A stretch of 64,000 bases of DNA. Origin: Pseudomonas fluorescens (GTDB lineage: Bacteria; Pseudomonadota; Gammaproteobacteria; Pseudomonadales; Pseudomonadaceae). The notes under the pieces were generated by a model that was given only the letters and a program-made list of their open reading frames with translations, was not told the DNA's origin and made no database searches. Shown here in pieces: positions 44,418 through 52,861 of the stretch; the first letter of the stretch is position 1; the number at the start of each line of letters is the position of its first letter. The stretch lies in assembly GCF_001623525.1 (NCBI RefSeq), contig NZ_CP015225.1, positions 248,001-312,000 of the forward strand, given 5' to 3'. The translations under genes were made by a program, and so were the position numbers.

Positions 44418-45866
44418 TCAATCGCTTGGTGCCCAGCAGCCATGCAGCGACATGCGCATCCGGAAGGGAATCCTGATCCGGGCAATGGGGCCGCTAGCCA
44501 TGTCACGGGTGTCCAGCACTACCAGTTCACTGCGCCCTTCGGCAATGAGGTTGAGCAGGGCAACCACGTAGCCATCGGCTTCCTCCGCATCCGCCGAGCG
44601 CGGTATGAAGATGGGTTCCTGGAAGCATCCGCTGTCGCCGGGAAACCAGGCGTCGGTGCGGCCTGTCTGCAGGTCCAGGTGCGCCAGCAGGTTGAAGAAC
44701 TGGAAGGGTATTGGCCCATTCGCCGGGTTGTAGGGGCGCTCAGGATCGAAGGCGAGCAGGAACCCATGCCGGTATTTCCGACCGATGTAGCGATCATCAC
44801 ACCGTGGAAACTCGCAGGGATATTCCGTCAGTGGCTGCGGTTGAACGTCCTCCTGCGCGCCATTCAGGTCGAAGGTCCAGCGCATCAGGCTGGCGGCCAG
44901 GGTTTCAGGCGGTGGTACGTAGCCGTCGGCCTGGGGAAAGAAGTAGAAGATATTTCCGCCGGTGACCGGCATGTCCACATACACCTTGCCGTCCTCATCG
45001 AACGCATTGAGCGTATGCCCCTGGAAACCGTCCTTGGGCCCCTTGAACCAACGCACATCTTGCCCACGGCCGTTGCGCGGCACGATGGCGAACAGCTGGG
45101 GCAGGTCGGGTTGCCACTGAAAATGTGGCCCGCCGTTTTTCATGCGTTCGACGTCCACCGTCAACGGAATCAACGGGAACACGACGTAGCGTTCGGTCAC
45201 CGCGAAATCATGCACCATCGCCGCATAAGGCGCCTGGAACCAGATCTCGTGCAGCAGCTTTCCGTCCGGCGAGATTTCGAAATAGGCCAGGTCGGGCGTG
45301 CCGTCGCCTTTGGCCTCATAACTGCAGGCCAGCAGGTTGCCTGTCACCGGATCGAGCTTGGGGTGGGCAGTGAACGTCGCGGCTTTGATCTGCCCGTCAA
45401 AGCTCCATTCGCCGAGGGTCTCCAGGGTTTCGAGGTCCATCGCCCAAGGCAGGGCATCTTCCTTGAGCGCCAACAGGACGCCGTTGTGAGGGATAACGGT
45501 GGTGTTGGCGGTGGTGTTGTTTTTCGCCGCGAGAGGGTCATTGGTGTAGACGTTTCGATAGACGCCGTTGAGCGAACGCCCTTCACGGCGCTGGGCCAGC
45601 AGGCGATCGGTTTTCACGTAGCGGCGTCGCATCGAGACTTTGCCATTGGCAAAGTTGAAGCGGCTAACCACGCCGTCGCCGTTGAAAAAAATGTCGTTAC
45701 CCAGCATGGGGGGGTACTGCGGGTCTGGCGCCACCTGAAAAAAAGTCCCACAGATCGACGCGGGCAGGATGCCTTCGATCTCAAGATCGAACACCTCTGC
45801 TTCCACGCGGCTGGGCGTGTAGAGAGCGCCGGAAAATTCAGGGGTTTGAGGGAATGGAATACTCAT
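44418..45866 (-). CDS. Carotenoid oxygenase family, lignostilbene-dioxygenase-like
   Basis: The 482-residue enzyme has the four iron histidines of the seven-bladed propeller family: H168 (TFTAHPK), H219 (AAMVHDFAV), H284 (FQGHTLNAF) and H475 (SLHGCW). From memory of lignostilbene dioxygenases, a Phe, Tyr and Lys near positions 60, 101 and 134 bind the 4-hydroxyphenyl group; here F61, Y103 and K135 occupy those places. It would cleave the central double bond of a hydroxystilbene or similar phenylpropenoid to aromatic aldehydes in the cytoplasm. Isoeugenol-type activity is an alternative. It is 35 bp downstream of the MFS gene. Confidence 0.9.
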   Translation of the reverse strand: MSIPFPQTPEFSGALYTPSRVEAEVFDLEIEGILPASICGTFFQVAPDPQYPPMLGNDIFFNGDGVVSRFNFANGKVSMRRRYVKTDRLLAQRREGRSLNGVYRNVYTNDPLAAKNNTTANTTVIPHNGVLLALKEDALPWAMDLETLETLGEWSFDGQIKAATFTAHPKLDPVTGNLLACSYEAKGDGTPDLAYFEISPDGKLLHEIWFQAPYAAMVHDFAVTERYVVFPLIPLTVDVERMKNGGPHFQWQPDLPQLFAIVPRNGRGQDVRWFKGPKDGFQGHTLNAFDEDGKVYVDMPVTGGNIFYFFPQADGYVPPPETLAASLMRWTFDLNGAQEDVQPQPLTEYPCEFPRCDDRYIGRKYRHGFLLAFDPERPYNPANGPIPFQFFNLLAHLDLQTGRTDAWFPGDSGCFQEPIFIPRSADAEEADGYVVALLNLIAEGRSELVVLDTRDMASGPIARIRIPFRMRMSLHGCWAPSD

Positions 45867-45901
45867 CGGGCAATCTCGTCAATGTGCGTGTTCGTTCATG
45901 T

Positions 45902-47083
45902 TCAGGCCGATTGCGGGGACATTGCCGGCCCGGAGGGCTTCACGCCGCGGCGAAAGCGTGCAACGACCAGGCACGAGATCACCAAGGCTAGCAGATAGGC
46001 TGAGGCGGCCAGCCATCCGACCGCGCGCAAGTGTCCCTCACCCACGACCAGTGCGGCGCCAAACGGGCCGAGTCCCTGGCCGATGAAAATCGCAGCGTTA
46101 CCCAGGCCTGCCAGTCGGCCGGAAGGGTCCAGTTCCGCCGCCATGGAAAGTAGGTACGGCAGGCTGAAAAACCAGACCATATGGATCAGGCAGGCCGTGG
46201 TGATAAAGGCAACGGGGCTGGTGCCATAGACCATGATCAAGGTCGCCAGCAATGCTGTACCGAAGCTCAACAGTTGCGGAAACAGTAGGCCCAGGCGTCG
46301 TCCGATCAGCCCGGCCAGCCCGGCGCCAAGGGCACCGGCAAGGATGCTGCCGCCGAGGATGCCGCCAATCTGCTGGGGCTCCAGGCCGATACTCCTGCCG
46401 ATGCGTTCCTGGTACACCCACAGGGCGGAGTGGCCGAAGAACAGCAGGGCAAACAGCAGGATCAACAGCATGGCGGTGAGACCGAATGGCTGGATCGAGC
46501 CATTGGCCGCGCGATGGGCGTCCGGGTAGCGCTTGGGCACTCTCCAGCAACCCAGCGCCGCGAGCACGCTGGTGATCGCCAACAGGGAAAACGCGCCATT
46601 CACGCCAAATGCTTGAAGGACCAGCGGCATGGAGGTCACCAGCAGCATGCCCCACAGCAGGTTGCCGATGTTGATGATCGCGAAAGTCGCGTCCTTGGAC
46701 GTGCGCAGCGCTGCGGTGGCATAGACAACCGCCATGACCGCGCCGCCGCTGGCGCCGCAGATCATCCTGGAAATGACCAGTCCGGCCTGGCTGTGCAGTT
46801 GTGTGCTGGCCAGGTTACCCAATGCCAGGATCAACAAGGCCACCAGGGCGAAGCGACGGCGGTCGACGCTCGCCATGAACAGGGCGCAGACCCCGCAAGC
46901 GATGGCCATCGCCATGAGTTCAGCGGCGAAAAGAGCGCCGATTGCATTGAGTGGCAGGCCGAGTTGGTCGATCAAGGCACCGCCCAGGATCGGCTGGATC
47001 TGTAGCGTCCCCAGGGAAATGACCATCATCAGGCAGATGGCGCCCAGTGATTTTTTGCTGTCGATGGAGTCGAGTGCGTTCAT
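45902..47083 (-). CDS. MFS transporter
   Basis: A 393-residue protein with about twelve hydrophobic helices begins after an N-terminal cytoplasmic stretch (MNALDSIDSKKSLGAICLMM). Arg-rich loop DRRRFALVALLILALGNLAS after helix 2 and the LIGRRLGLLFPQL loop mid-protein fit the MFS inter-helix motifs. It probably imports the aromatic substrate or exports a product. Genes for a Phenol_MetA-type outer-membrane protein upstream and the lignostilbene-type dioxygenase downstream lie on the same strand with gaps of 55 and 35 bp. Confidence 0.88.
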   Translation of the reverse strand: MNALDSIDSKKSLGAICLMMVISLGTLQIQPILGGALIDQLGLPLNAIGALFAAELMAMAIACGVCALFMASVDRRRFALVALLILALGNLASTQLHSQAGLVISRMICGASGGAVMAVVYATAALRTSKDATFAIINIGNLLWGMLLVTSMPLVLQAFGVNGAFSLLAITSVLAALGCWRVPKRYPDAHRAANGSIQPFGLTAMLLILLFALLFFGHSALWVYQERIGRSIGLEPQQIGGILGGSILAGALGAGLAGLIGRRLGLLFPQLLSFGTALLATLIMVYGTSPVAFITTACLIHMVWFFSLPYLLSMAAELDPSGRLAGLGNAAIFIGQGLGPFGAALVVGEGHLRAVGWLAASAYLLALVISCLVVARFRRGVKPSGPAMSPQSA

Positions 47084-47138
47084 GAAGCATCACCTCAGGT
47101 CAAGAGCCCGCTCATGCGTGAGCCGGCCTACACGTCAA

Positions 47139-48131
47139 TCAGAACTTGTGGACGTAGCGAACCTGCACCTGGTAATCCGCTCGGGAGCGATTCTCGACGC
47201 CGGTTTCTTTATAGGTGTTGAGCCAGAAGGCTTTGTCTTCGGTGATTTTCCAGAACAGGCCTGGGCCAAAGCCGAGCACCTTTTCCCGGGAGTCGGTCAG
47301 GGTGTTGCCGTTGACCTTGTCATCCGAAATCTGCCGGAAGTAGTAGCCGTTGATGCCGACCGAGACCTTCGGGAACACTTCGTACGAGGCGGTGAAGTTG
47401 GCCCACGCCGACTGTCCTGACTGGGTGTCGCGCACCGCTTGCCCTTCAAAGAACTGCTGCGAACTGCTCGCCGGATCGTCGTTCTTGAAGTTGTACAGAT
47501 AGTTCAGTCTCCAGCTCACTTCCCAACGGGGGGCCGGCATCCAGGTCGCTGCCCAGTAGGGGTTCAGGGAGAAGTGGTTGGAGCCAGGGTTCAGGTCTTT
47601 GTCTTTGTCGTACTTGCCCGTTGGCAGGATGGTGTCGAAGGCCATGCGCTGGACGAAAACCGGCCGGCCGCTGGCGTCGACGATCGGATCGAACTGGACC
47701 TGGGGCCCGACCGTGACATCGCCCAGGCCGGTAGCGTTGTCCTTGAGCTTGGCACCGTTGTCGCCGAAGTCGCCGTCCAGGGACACGACGGGAACCAGCA
47801 GGCTCCAACCCAGGTGTGCCCCTCCCGCGAAAGTGTCGGGTGAGTAGTAGCTCAGTTGATTGATCATCGTGATGACGTTGATTTTTGGGTCATCGAAGGC
47901 GCCGTTTTTCTTGCCGCCGTTGGTCCTGATGCTGCTGGCGGTGCTGAACTTCAAGTAGGTCTGGTGAGTCAGCCCGGGTGGCCCCGCAAACCCGTCGTAG
48001 AAGCTGGTGCCGCCCAGGTTGATACCGCTGGGTTGGCTTACGGAAGGTGGTGGAGGGCCATCGGCTGCATGGGCGGCAAATGACGCGAAGCTGAGTGCCA
48101 GGCACGCTGGCAGGGATTTGGTCAGGCTCAT
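47139..48131 (-). CDS. Phenol_MetA-type outer-membrane transport protein
   Basis: A 330-residue protein has a signal peptide (MSLTKSLPACLALSFASFAA-HA), then amphipathic beta strands ending in YQVQVRYVHKF with terminal Phe, as outer-membrane barrels do. Blocks such as GDVTVGPQVQFDP and DTILPTGKYDKDKDLNPGSN match the Phenol_MetA_deg/SphA-like family found beside aromatic degradation genes. It likely lets a hydrophobic aromatic compound cross the outer membrane. It is the first gene of the unit with the MFS and dioxygenase genes. Confidence 0.87.
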   Translation of the reverse strand: MSLTKSLPACLALSFASFAAHAADGPPPPSVSQPSGINLGGTSFYDGFAGPPGLTHQTYLKFSTASSIRTNGGKKNGAFDDPKINVITMINQLSYYSPDTFAGGAHLGWSLLVPVVSLDGDFGDNGAKLKDNATGLGDVTVGPQVQFDPIVDASGRPVFVQRMAFDTILPTGKYDKDKDLNPGSNHFSLNPYWAATWMPAPRWEVSWRLNYLYNFKNDDPASSSQQFFEGQAVRDTQSGQSAWANFTASYEVFPKVSVGINGYYFRQISDDKVNGNTLTDSREKVLGFGPGLFWKITEDKAFWLNTYKETGVENRSRADYQVQVRYVHKF

Positions 48132-48275
48132 TGAAGTGGCTCTATTCTTGGAATTGTGAGCGGGGGAATGTCCCCTGGCACTTCGACTTTAAGTCCCGGT
48201 GGTGGGTGATGCTTGAGCGCAACGGCCAGAGTTGACTGGGAGCGCCATGAACCGGGAGAAACCCGAGCGAGTTGC

Positions 48276-48896
48276 TCAGCCGCCAGCGCCAACGGCGCGC
48301 CAGGCCGCCTCGGCCAGCTGCTGCCGGTAGAGCTCAGGGCTGCGTTTGACGCGGGCCGAGAGCCAGGCGCGGCAATAGCTCTCCGCCGAACCGATGATCA
48401 ATGACGGAATCAGCTCAAAAGGCAAGTCCTGCAAATCCTGTTGGTGGGCAGGGTCGCTGAACCATTGCTTGAGCGCGGCGTTCCTGGCGGCATTCGCTTC
48501 GGCGAGCCGCTCGTTGAAGCTGCTGCGTGCGACCGCAAAGCGAGCCTGGTATTGGAACCGCGCCCAATCGGGTTGGCTGACCACCCAATCCACGTAGCTG
48601 AACACCAAGGCGTGGACCCATTCCCTGGTCGACGTGACAGCGCTGAGGTAGCTGTCCCTGAGCTGTGCCTGGTCATCCAGGGCGGTCATGTACAACGCCG
48701 CGACCAAACCTTCCTTGTTATCGAAATGGTGATAGATAGCCCCCACGCTCATCTGGCTTTCGGCCCGGATGATGTCGATGGTGGTCGCTTCTATGCCCTG
48801 TTGATTAAACAGCGCCAGGGCACATCGCAGGATATGCCGCTTGGACTCGGCACGGCGCCCTGGGTAGCAGCGCTCGAGAAGATCGACAGGTTCCAT
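48276..48896 (-). CDS. TetR-family transcriptional regulator
   Basis: ATG 48896 (MEPVDLLERCYPGRRAESKR) gives 206 residues; ATG 48923 is an alternative, and longer readings are shadows. The DNA-binding domain has RHILRCALALFNQQGIEATT and MSVGAIYHHFDNKEGLVAAL, the usual helix-turn-helix of TetR proteins, then an all-helical ligand domain. It is divergent from the hot-dog gene and should bind the 35-bp palindrome at 48973. It may also control the 48131-44418 unit, whose first gene starts 144 bp after its stop. Confidence 0.92.
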   Translation of the reverse strand: MEPVDLLERCYPGRRAESKRHILRCALALFNQQGIEATTIDIIRAESQMSVGAIYHHFDNKEGLVAALYMTALDDQAQLRDSYLSAVTSTREWVHALVFSYVDWVVSQPDWARFQYQARFAVARSSFNERLAEANAARNAALKQWFSDPAHQQDLQDLPFELIPSLIIGSAESYCRAWLSARVKRSPELYRQQLAEAAWRAVGAGG

Positions 48897-48972
48897 TTTT
48901 CGGCCCAGGCAAAAAGGGGCCATGGTAATTGAAACGACGGCTAGGCACGAGCGATTGACAGGGTGGACATTT

Positions 48973-49007
48973 ACAGAATATTGTTCTGTAACAGAGCAAT
49001 ATTCTGT
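48973..49007. promoter_or_regulatory. 35-bp near-perfect palindromic operator, TetR/hot-dog intergenic
   Basis: Outer arms ACAGAATATTG and CAATATTCTGT are perfect 11-bp inverted copies around a 13-bp centre that itself contains CTGTaACAG. Only a few central positions break full symmetry. Additional TTCTGT copies follow to 49024. This lies between TetR (start 48896) and the divergent gene (start 49060) and is the likely TetR operator for both. Confidence 0.7.
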
Positions 49008-49059
49008 AATTGAGTGATGTTCTGTCCATGACTTCAATCCACCTGACCAGAGATCCCCC

Positions 49060-49500
49060 ATGAGCCAGACTCTCAGCATGTACCAAAGCGTTGGCCCGTC
49101 CGCCTTCAGCAATATGGCCTGCCAGATGGCACCGTACTTCGGCACCATCAACCCGGAAATTTCGGTGTTGGCCCCCGGCCGCAGTGAGGTGAAGGTGCCG
49201 TTCCGCAAGGAAATCACCAATCACCTGGCGTCCGTTCACGCGATCGCGTTGTGTAACGCGGCAGAACTGGCGGGCGGCATGATGACCGAGGTGTCCATCC
49301 CTGGCGGGGCTCGTTGGATTCCCAAAGGCATGACTGTCGAATACCTGGCCAAGGCCAAGACGTCCATCCACGCGATTGCCGACGGCAGCGACATCGACTG
49401 GCAGACTTCGGGTGACAAGATTGTTCCGGTCGAAATCTTCGATGAGGCAGGGGTGAAGGTCTTTACGGCGCGCATCACCATGAATGTGAAAGTCGGCTAG
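49060..49500 (+). CDS. Hot-dog fold protein, DUF4442/PaaI-like thioesterase
   Basis: This 146-residue protein follows the single hot-dog plan: an N-terminal helix, FRKEITNHLASVHAIALCNA (long central helix beginning at N-H), AGGMMTEVSIP, WIPKGMTVEYLAKAK and final strands VKVFTARITMNVKVG. The pattern matches DUF4442 proteins thought to hydrolyse acyl-CoA thioesters. It is divergent from the TetR gene and shares its operator, suggesting induction by an aromatic or fatty acyl signal. Substrate unknown. Confidence 0.88.
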   Translation: MSQTLSMYQSVGPSAFSNMACQMAPYFGTINPEISVLAPGRSEVKVPFRKEITNHLASVHAIALCNAAELAGGMMTEVSIPGGARWIPKGMTVEYLAKAKTSIHAIADGSDIDWQTSGDKIVPVEIFDEAGVKVFTARITMNVKVG

Positions 49501-49639
49501 GTCGCCTGGCCCATCAAGCGTCGACCGTCTCCGCCATCAGTCGCTGGCGCAAGCGGTTGACGCTCGAGGCAAGGCTAAAGATCAAGGACCAGGTCAGAGG
49601 TGGGCTTGCTGCAGCACAGCAAACGCAGGCCTTTGTCGA

Positions 49640-50422
49640 TGGTCGGATACGGAAATCGCTGTAAAGCTGGCGGATACGGCATTGCGCGACCACTTGACGC
49701 AACCGGTCAAGTTGGTGCTCGCCGATATTGGTATCCAGTTCCAGGCCTTGGCCAACGGCAATATCGACCTGATCCCGATGGTCTGGCTGCCGAGCACCCA
49801 CAAGGCGTTCTATGACAAATACCAGGACAAGCTCGAAGACCTCGGCGTGCTGTATGAAGGTCGGATCGGCATGGCGGTGCCAACGTCCATTCCCACCAGC
49901 GAGATCGCCAGTGTCGAGGATCTGAATAAACCAGAAGTGCGGGAGAAACTCGGCGGCAAGATCCTGACTTCGGAAGTGGGCAATGGCCAATACAAGCTCA
50001 CGGAAAAGGCCATCCAGGAATATAAGCTCGATGGTTACAAGATGGTCGCTTCTTCAGAGTCCGGGATGTTGAGCGAGCTGGATCGAAACCTCAAACGTGA
50101 CAAATGGTCGTTGATCAACGCTTGGAGCCCACACTGGATGTTTGCCAAGTGGCCGCTGCGCTACCTGGATGATCCGAAGCAGATTTTCGGTGGTGCCGAG
50201 CAAATCCATGCGGTTGCTCGCAAAGGTTTCAGCGCCGAGCATCCTGATGTCGCCCGGTTCTTCGCCAACTTCAAGATCCCCAAGGCTGATCTTGAGAAGT
50301 TGATGTCGACCGCCCGTGACAGTTCGGCAGACAAAGTCGTTGCCGAGTACTACGCCGCCAACAAGCCTCGCTTCGAGGCCATGTTTGGCAGTCAGACCGC
50401 CTCGGCGACCGGCAGCCAGTAA
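49640..50422 (+). pseudogene. Truncated glycine-betaine-type ABC substrate-binding protein
   Basis: From WSDTEIAVKLADTALRDHL on, the frame encodes the OpuAC/ProX fold: VLADIGIQFQALANGNIDLI, PMVWLPSTHKAFYDKYQDKL, a second-lobe SESGMLSELDRNLKRDKW with the AWSPHWMFAKWPLRYL Trp-rich ligand region, and an intact C-terminus. No ATG, signal peptide or ribosome site lies upstream in frame to 49500; only a TTG at 49682 could start it, which would give a leaderless partial protein. It is read here as a gene that lost its promoter and leader. Ligands of such proteins are glycine betaine, choline, carnitine or DMSP. Confidence 0.8.
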
Positions 50423-50608
50423 TCGCCGCGGTTTTCCGATAGGTGTTTGCAGTTCGGTGCCCTTGACGCAAAGTGAAGAGCGTCGGCTGTCATCGATTCC
50501 GTTCGGGCTACCCTTGGAACATGCTGGGACCCCCTTCCGGTGCCGCTGAGGTACGTTGAGCAGCCTGTCATTTTTTCTGCGTCTGACTCAGGAATGGGAT
50601 TGAACACG

Positions 50609-51253
50609 ATGATTACCCGTCGCGAGCCTTTGTCGTTGGATCCGGCTGTCACCCGCAGCGCGCAGTGGCTTCGGCGATCGCTGCATGAAATCCTCTCGAA
50701 CCACCTGGGGGACGGTACATCCGAGGCGACACAAGCACATGCCGCCGCCCTGGGCGCGGCCGAGTGGACCCTCAAGAAACCGCCGGCAACGCCCCGCGCG
50801 TTACCGGCAGTCCTGGCGCCCTATTTGGCCCAGGCATTCGACGCTGCACCGAATGCCCCCGAGCACCTGTCAGGGGTGTTGGAGGCGTTGAGCGCACTGG
50901 TGCCCCATGTTCCCTGGATCAATCGTCAGGCCCAGGCCGGCCAGGACGATCGGTTCGTGGAGCGGCATCGCCATGGGATGGTCACCGGTCCAGGGGGATT
51001 GTTCGACTGTCCCGGCATGACCCTGGGGTTGGCCCTCATGGCGCCTGAAACCTGTTATCCGTTCCACCAGCATCCTCCGGCTGAGTTCTATCTGGTGTTG
51101 TCCCCAGGCGATTGGTATCGCGAGGACGTAGGCTGGTGGACGCCCGGGGCAGGGGGCATTGTCATAAACCCACCGTCTTGCACCCATGCGATGAGATCAA
51201 CGCAAGCGCCACTCCTGGCGCTGTGGGGGTTGCTCCATGAGCCCTGCGCTTGA
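50609..51253 (+). CDS. Cupin-fold dimethylsulfoniopropionate lyase family protein (DddQ/DddL-like)
   Basis: ATG 50609 has GGGA nine bases upstream (214 residues); ATG 50594 is an alternative. The C-terminal cupin holds Y150, H153, H155, E159 and Y161 in CYPFHQHPPAEFYLVL, then H193 in PPSCTHAMRS. The spacing Y-x2-H-x-H-x3-E-x-Y, with a last His 32 residues on, equals the metal and catalytic set I recall for DddQ (Y120, H123, H125, E129, Y131, H163). The enzyme would split DMSP into dimethyl sulfide and acrylate. An N-terminal helical half fits the family. It lies just after a betaine-type binding-protein remnant; activity on other betaine-like substrates is possible. Confidence 0.8.
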   Translation: MITRREPLSLDPAVTRSAQWLRRSLHEILSNHLGDGTSEATQAHAAALGAAEWTLKKPPATPRALPAVLAPYLAQAFDAAPNAPEHLSGVLEALSALVPHVPWINRQAQAGQDDRFVERHRHGMVTGPGGLFDCPGMTLGLALMAPETCYPFHQHPPAEFYLVLSPGDWYREDVGWWTPGAGGIVINPPSCTHAMRSTQAPLLALWGLLHEPCA

Positions 51254-51338
51254 GGTGAAGGGTTCGAAGACTACCGTCGCGCCGCTCGTCATGGTGCGTT
51301 ACTGGGTATTCCTGGCATCACGTTTTCTGACTTGCCTG

Positions 51339-51415
51339 GACCAGACCCCATGGACTGTTGTGGGGCGTGCATGGTGATTGCCGGTGGCCTGTATGCGATC
51401 AAGGCGAAAGGCTAA
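51339..51415 (+). pseudogene. C-terminal remnant of a DMT/EamA-type transporter, frameshifted
   Basis: Reading DQTPWTVVG in one frame and, after a one-base shift near 51362, GACMVIAGGLYAIKAKG-stop in the next gives the last helix of an EamA-family permease. The rest of the gene is missing. It is a decayed fragment about 85 bp after the DMSP-lyase stop. Confidence 0.5.
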
Positions 51416-51517
51416 GTGACTTGTTTAATCTTATGCCATGTAGGAATAAGCATGATTAAATATATTCCTTGTCCGTATTAGTCACCGTGCTAGATTGTTC
51501 CCACCGGACAGCCGGAT

Positions 51518-51757
51518 ATGTTCAACCTAATCGATGGTACGACTATGTCCGGTGTCCGAATCTTTCCAATCAGCCTCGAGGCTTTGTCCTATGACCAAGT
51601 CTGTGGAGCGATTTCTCATTCCGGCAATACCCACATCAGTCCTGAAACCTTCATTGCCGTTCCATTCGTGACCGGCAAACCGCTTCCTTGCCAGGCCAAC
51701 AGCGAAGCCTGCAGTGCAATCAGCGAAGGCTTGGCGTTTCTGCTCTACGCCATGTGA
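51518..51757 (+). CDS. Hypothetical protein, 79 residues
   Basis: An ORF from ATG 51518 (alternative ATG 51545) encodes a small protein, SGVRIFPISLEALSYDQVCG through SEGLAFLLYAM, with three cysteines and no membrane segment. No family is recognised and neither start has a clear ribosome site. It lies between decayed fragments and the desaturase operon, so it may itself be a remnant or an orphan. The stretches 51416-51517 and 51758-51886 show no gene. Confidence 0.35.
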   Translation: MFNLIDGTTMSGVRIFPISLEALSYDQVCGAISHSGNTHISPETFIAVPFVTGKPLPCQANSEACSAISEGLAFLLYAM

Positions 51758-51886
51758 CGCAGCGCTGTCGGCATTTCCATACCGTAACGTCAGTCAGTCA
51801 TCTCCAGGTAATACCCGTCCCGGGTGGTCGCTTGAAGTGTGAGTGAGTGGGCGTCTGTTCAGCGCAGCCTATCGCGACTTACCACC

Positions 51887-52831
51887 ATGCCAAATTATTT
51901 GGATGAAGCTCATCGAGCCGAAATCGTTAAGCTCGGCAGAACCTTGACCAGCCGGACTGAATGGCCCACCTGGCTTTTACTGGTCGGCTTTTATCTGGCC
52001 TGGGCTTTTATTGTTTTTCATGGGCAGGCACTTGGCCAACTCATCAGCATTGTCCTGTTGGTTCCACTGGTCGTGCTCTGGATGTCGATTCAGCATGAAC
52101 TGATCCACGGTCATCCCACCCGATGGCCCATGATGAACAAAGCCTTGGGATTCCTGCCGTTTGCCGTGTGGTATCCCTACGATATCTATCGGGACACGCA
52201 TCTGGCCCATCACAACGATGAAGTGCTGACTGTGCCTGGACAAGATCCAGAAAGTCGCTACGTCACCCGCATGTCCTGGGTGCAATCACCCCGTTATATG
52301 AAGGCCTTGTTGTGGGTGAACAAGACCTTGGGCGGGCGCCTGATCATCGGCGCGCCGTTGGCATTGATGACCCTTGCAAGTACCGCGCTCGGAGGGTTGT
52401 TGCATTCGGAACGAAGCAATTGGCGGATGTGGCTCATTCATCTCCTGAGCGTTGGGGTGTTGCTGGGATTGGTTGAACAGTACAGCGCCATCAGCGCACT
52501 CCAATACCTCTTGCTTGTGGCACTTCCAGCATTGTCCATTTCAATGGTCAGGTCGTTTTACGAGCATCGACCGTCAACGCTGCCAGAACACCGTACGGTG
52601 ATCAATGAATCCTCAGGGATTTTGAGTTGGCTCTTTCTTAACCTCAATCTTCACTTGGTTCATCACGATCTTCCCGGTTTGCCCTGGTTTTATTTGCCCC
52701 GGGTGTATAGAGCCAGGCGTGAACAATGGATCGCGCGAAACAATGGCTATGTCATTCATGGCTACTTCCAGTTATTGCAGAGGCATCTGATCAATCCCGT
52801 GGATTGTCCTCGCCATCCTGCCAGGCACTAA
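51887..52831 (+). CDS. Membrane di-iron fatty acid desaturase/hydroxylase family protein (MocD-like)
   Basis: The chosen ATG 51887 gives 314 residues; a GTG at 51839 is possible. The three histidine boxes of membrane desaturases are intact: H70-ELIHGH (70-76), THLAHHNDE (H105, H108, H109) and LHLVHHDLPG near 254-260. Four membrane segments flank them. Such enzymes use a di-iron site and O2 to desaturate or hydroxylate; relatives also act on small molecules in catabolic operons (MocD of rhizopine use). Only 30 bp separate it from the OpuC-type ATPase, so it is probably part of the importer operon and may hydroxylate the imported compound. That role is inference. Confidence 0.85.
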   Translation: MPNYLDEAHRAEIVKLGRTLTSRTEWPTWLLLVGFYLAWAFIVFHGQALGQLISIVLLVPLVVLWMSIQHELIHGHPTRWPMMNKALGFLPFAVWYPYDIYRDTHLAHHNDEVLTVPGQDPESRYVTRMSWVQSPRYMKALLWVNKTLGGRLIIGAPLALMTLASTALGGLLHSERSNWRMWLIHLLSVGVLLGLVEQYSAISALQYLLLVALPALSISMVRSFYEHRPSTLPEHRTVINESSGILSWLFLNLNLHLVHHDLPGLPWFYLPRVYRARREQWIARNNGYVIHGYFQLLQRHLINPVDCPRHPARH

Positions 52832-52861
52832 AAATACTCAAGCTAATCTGGGCGTCGGAAA

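Noticed and set aside
44391..45998. 535-codon frame antisense to the lignostilbene-type dioxygenase
   Set aside because: No domain pattern and it crosses two real genes on the other strand.
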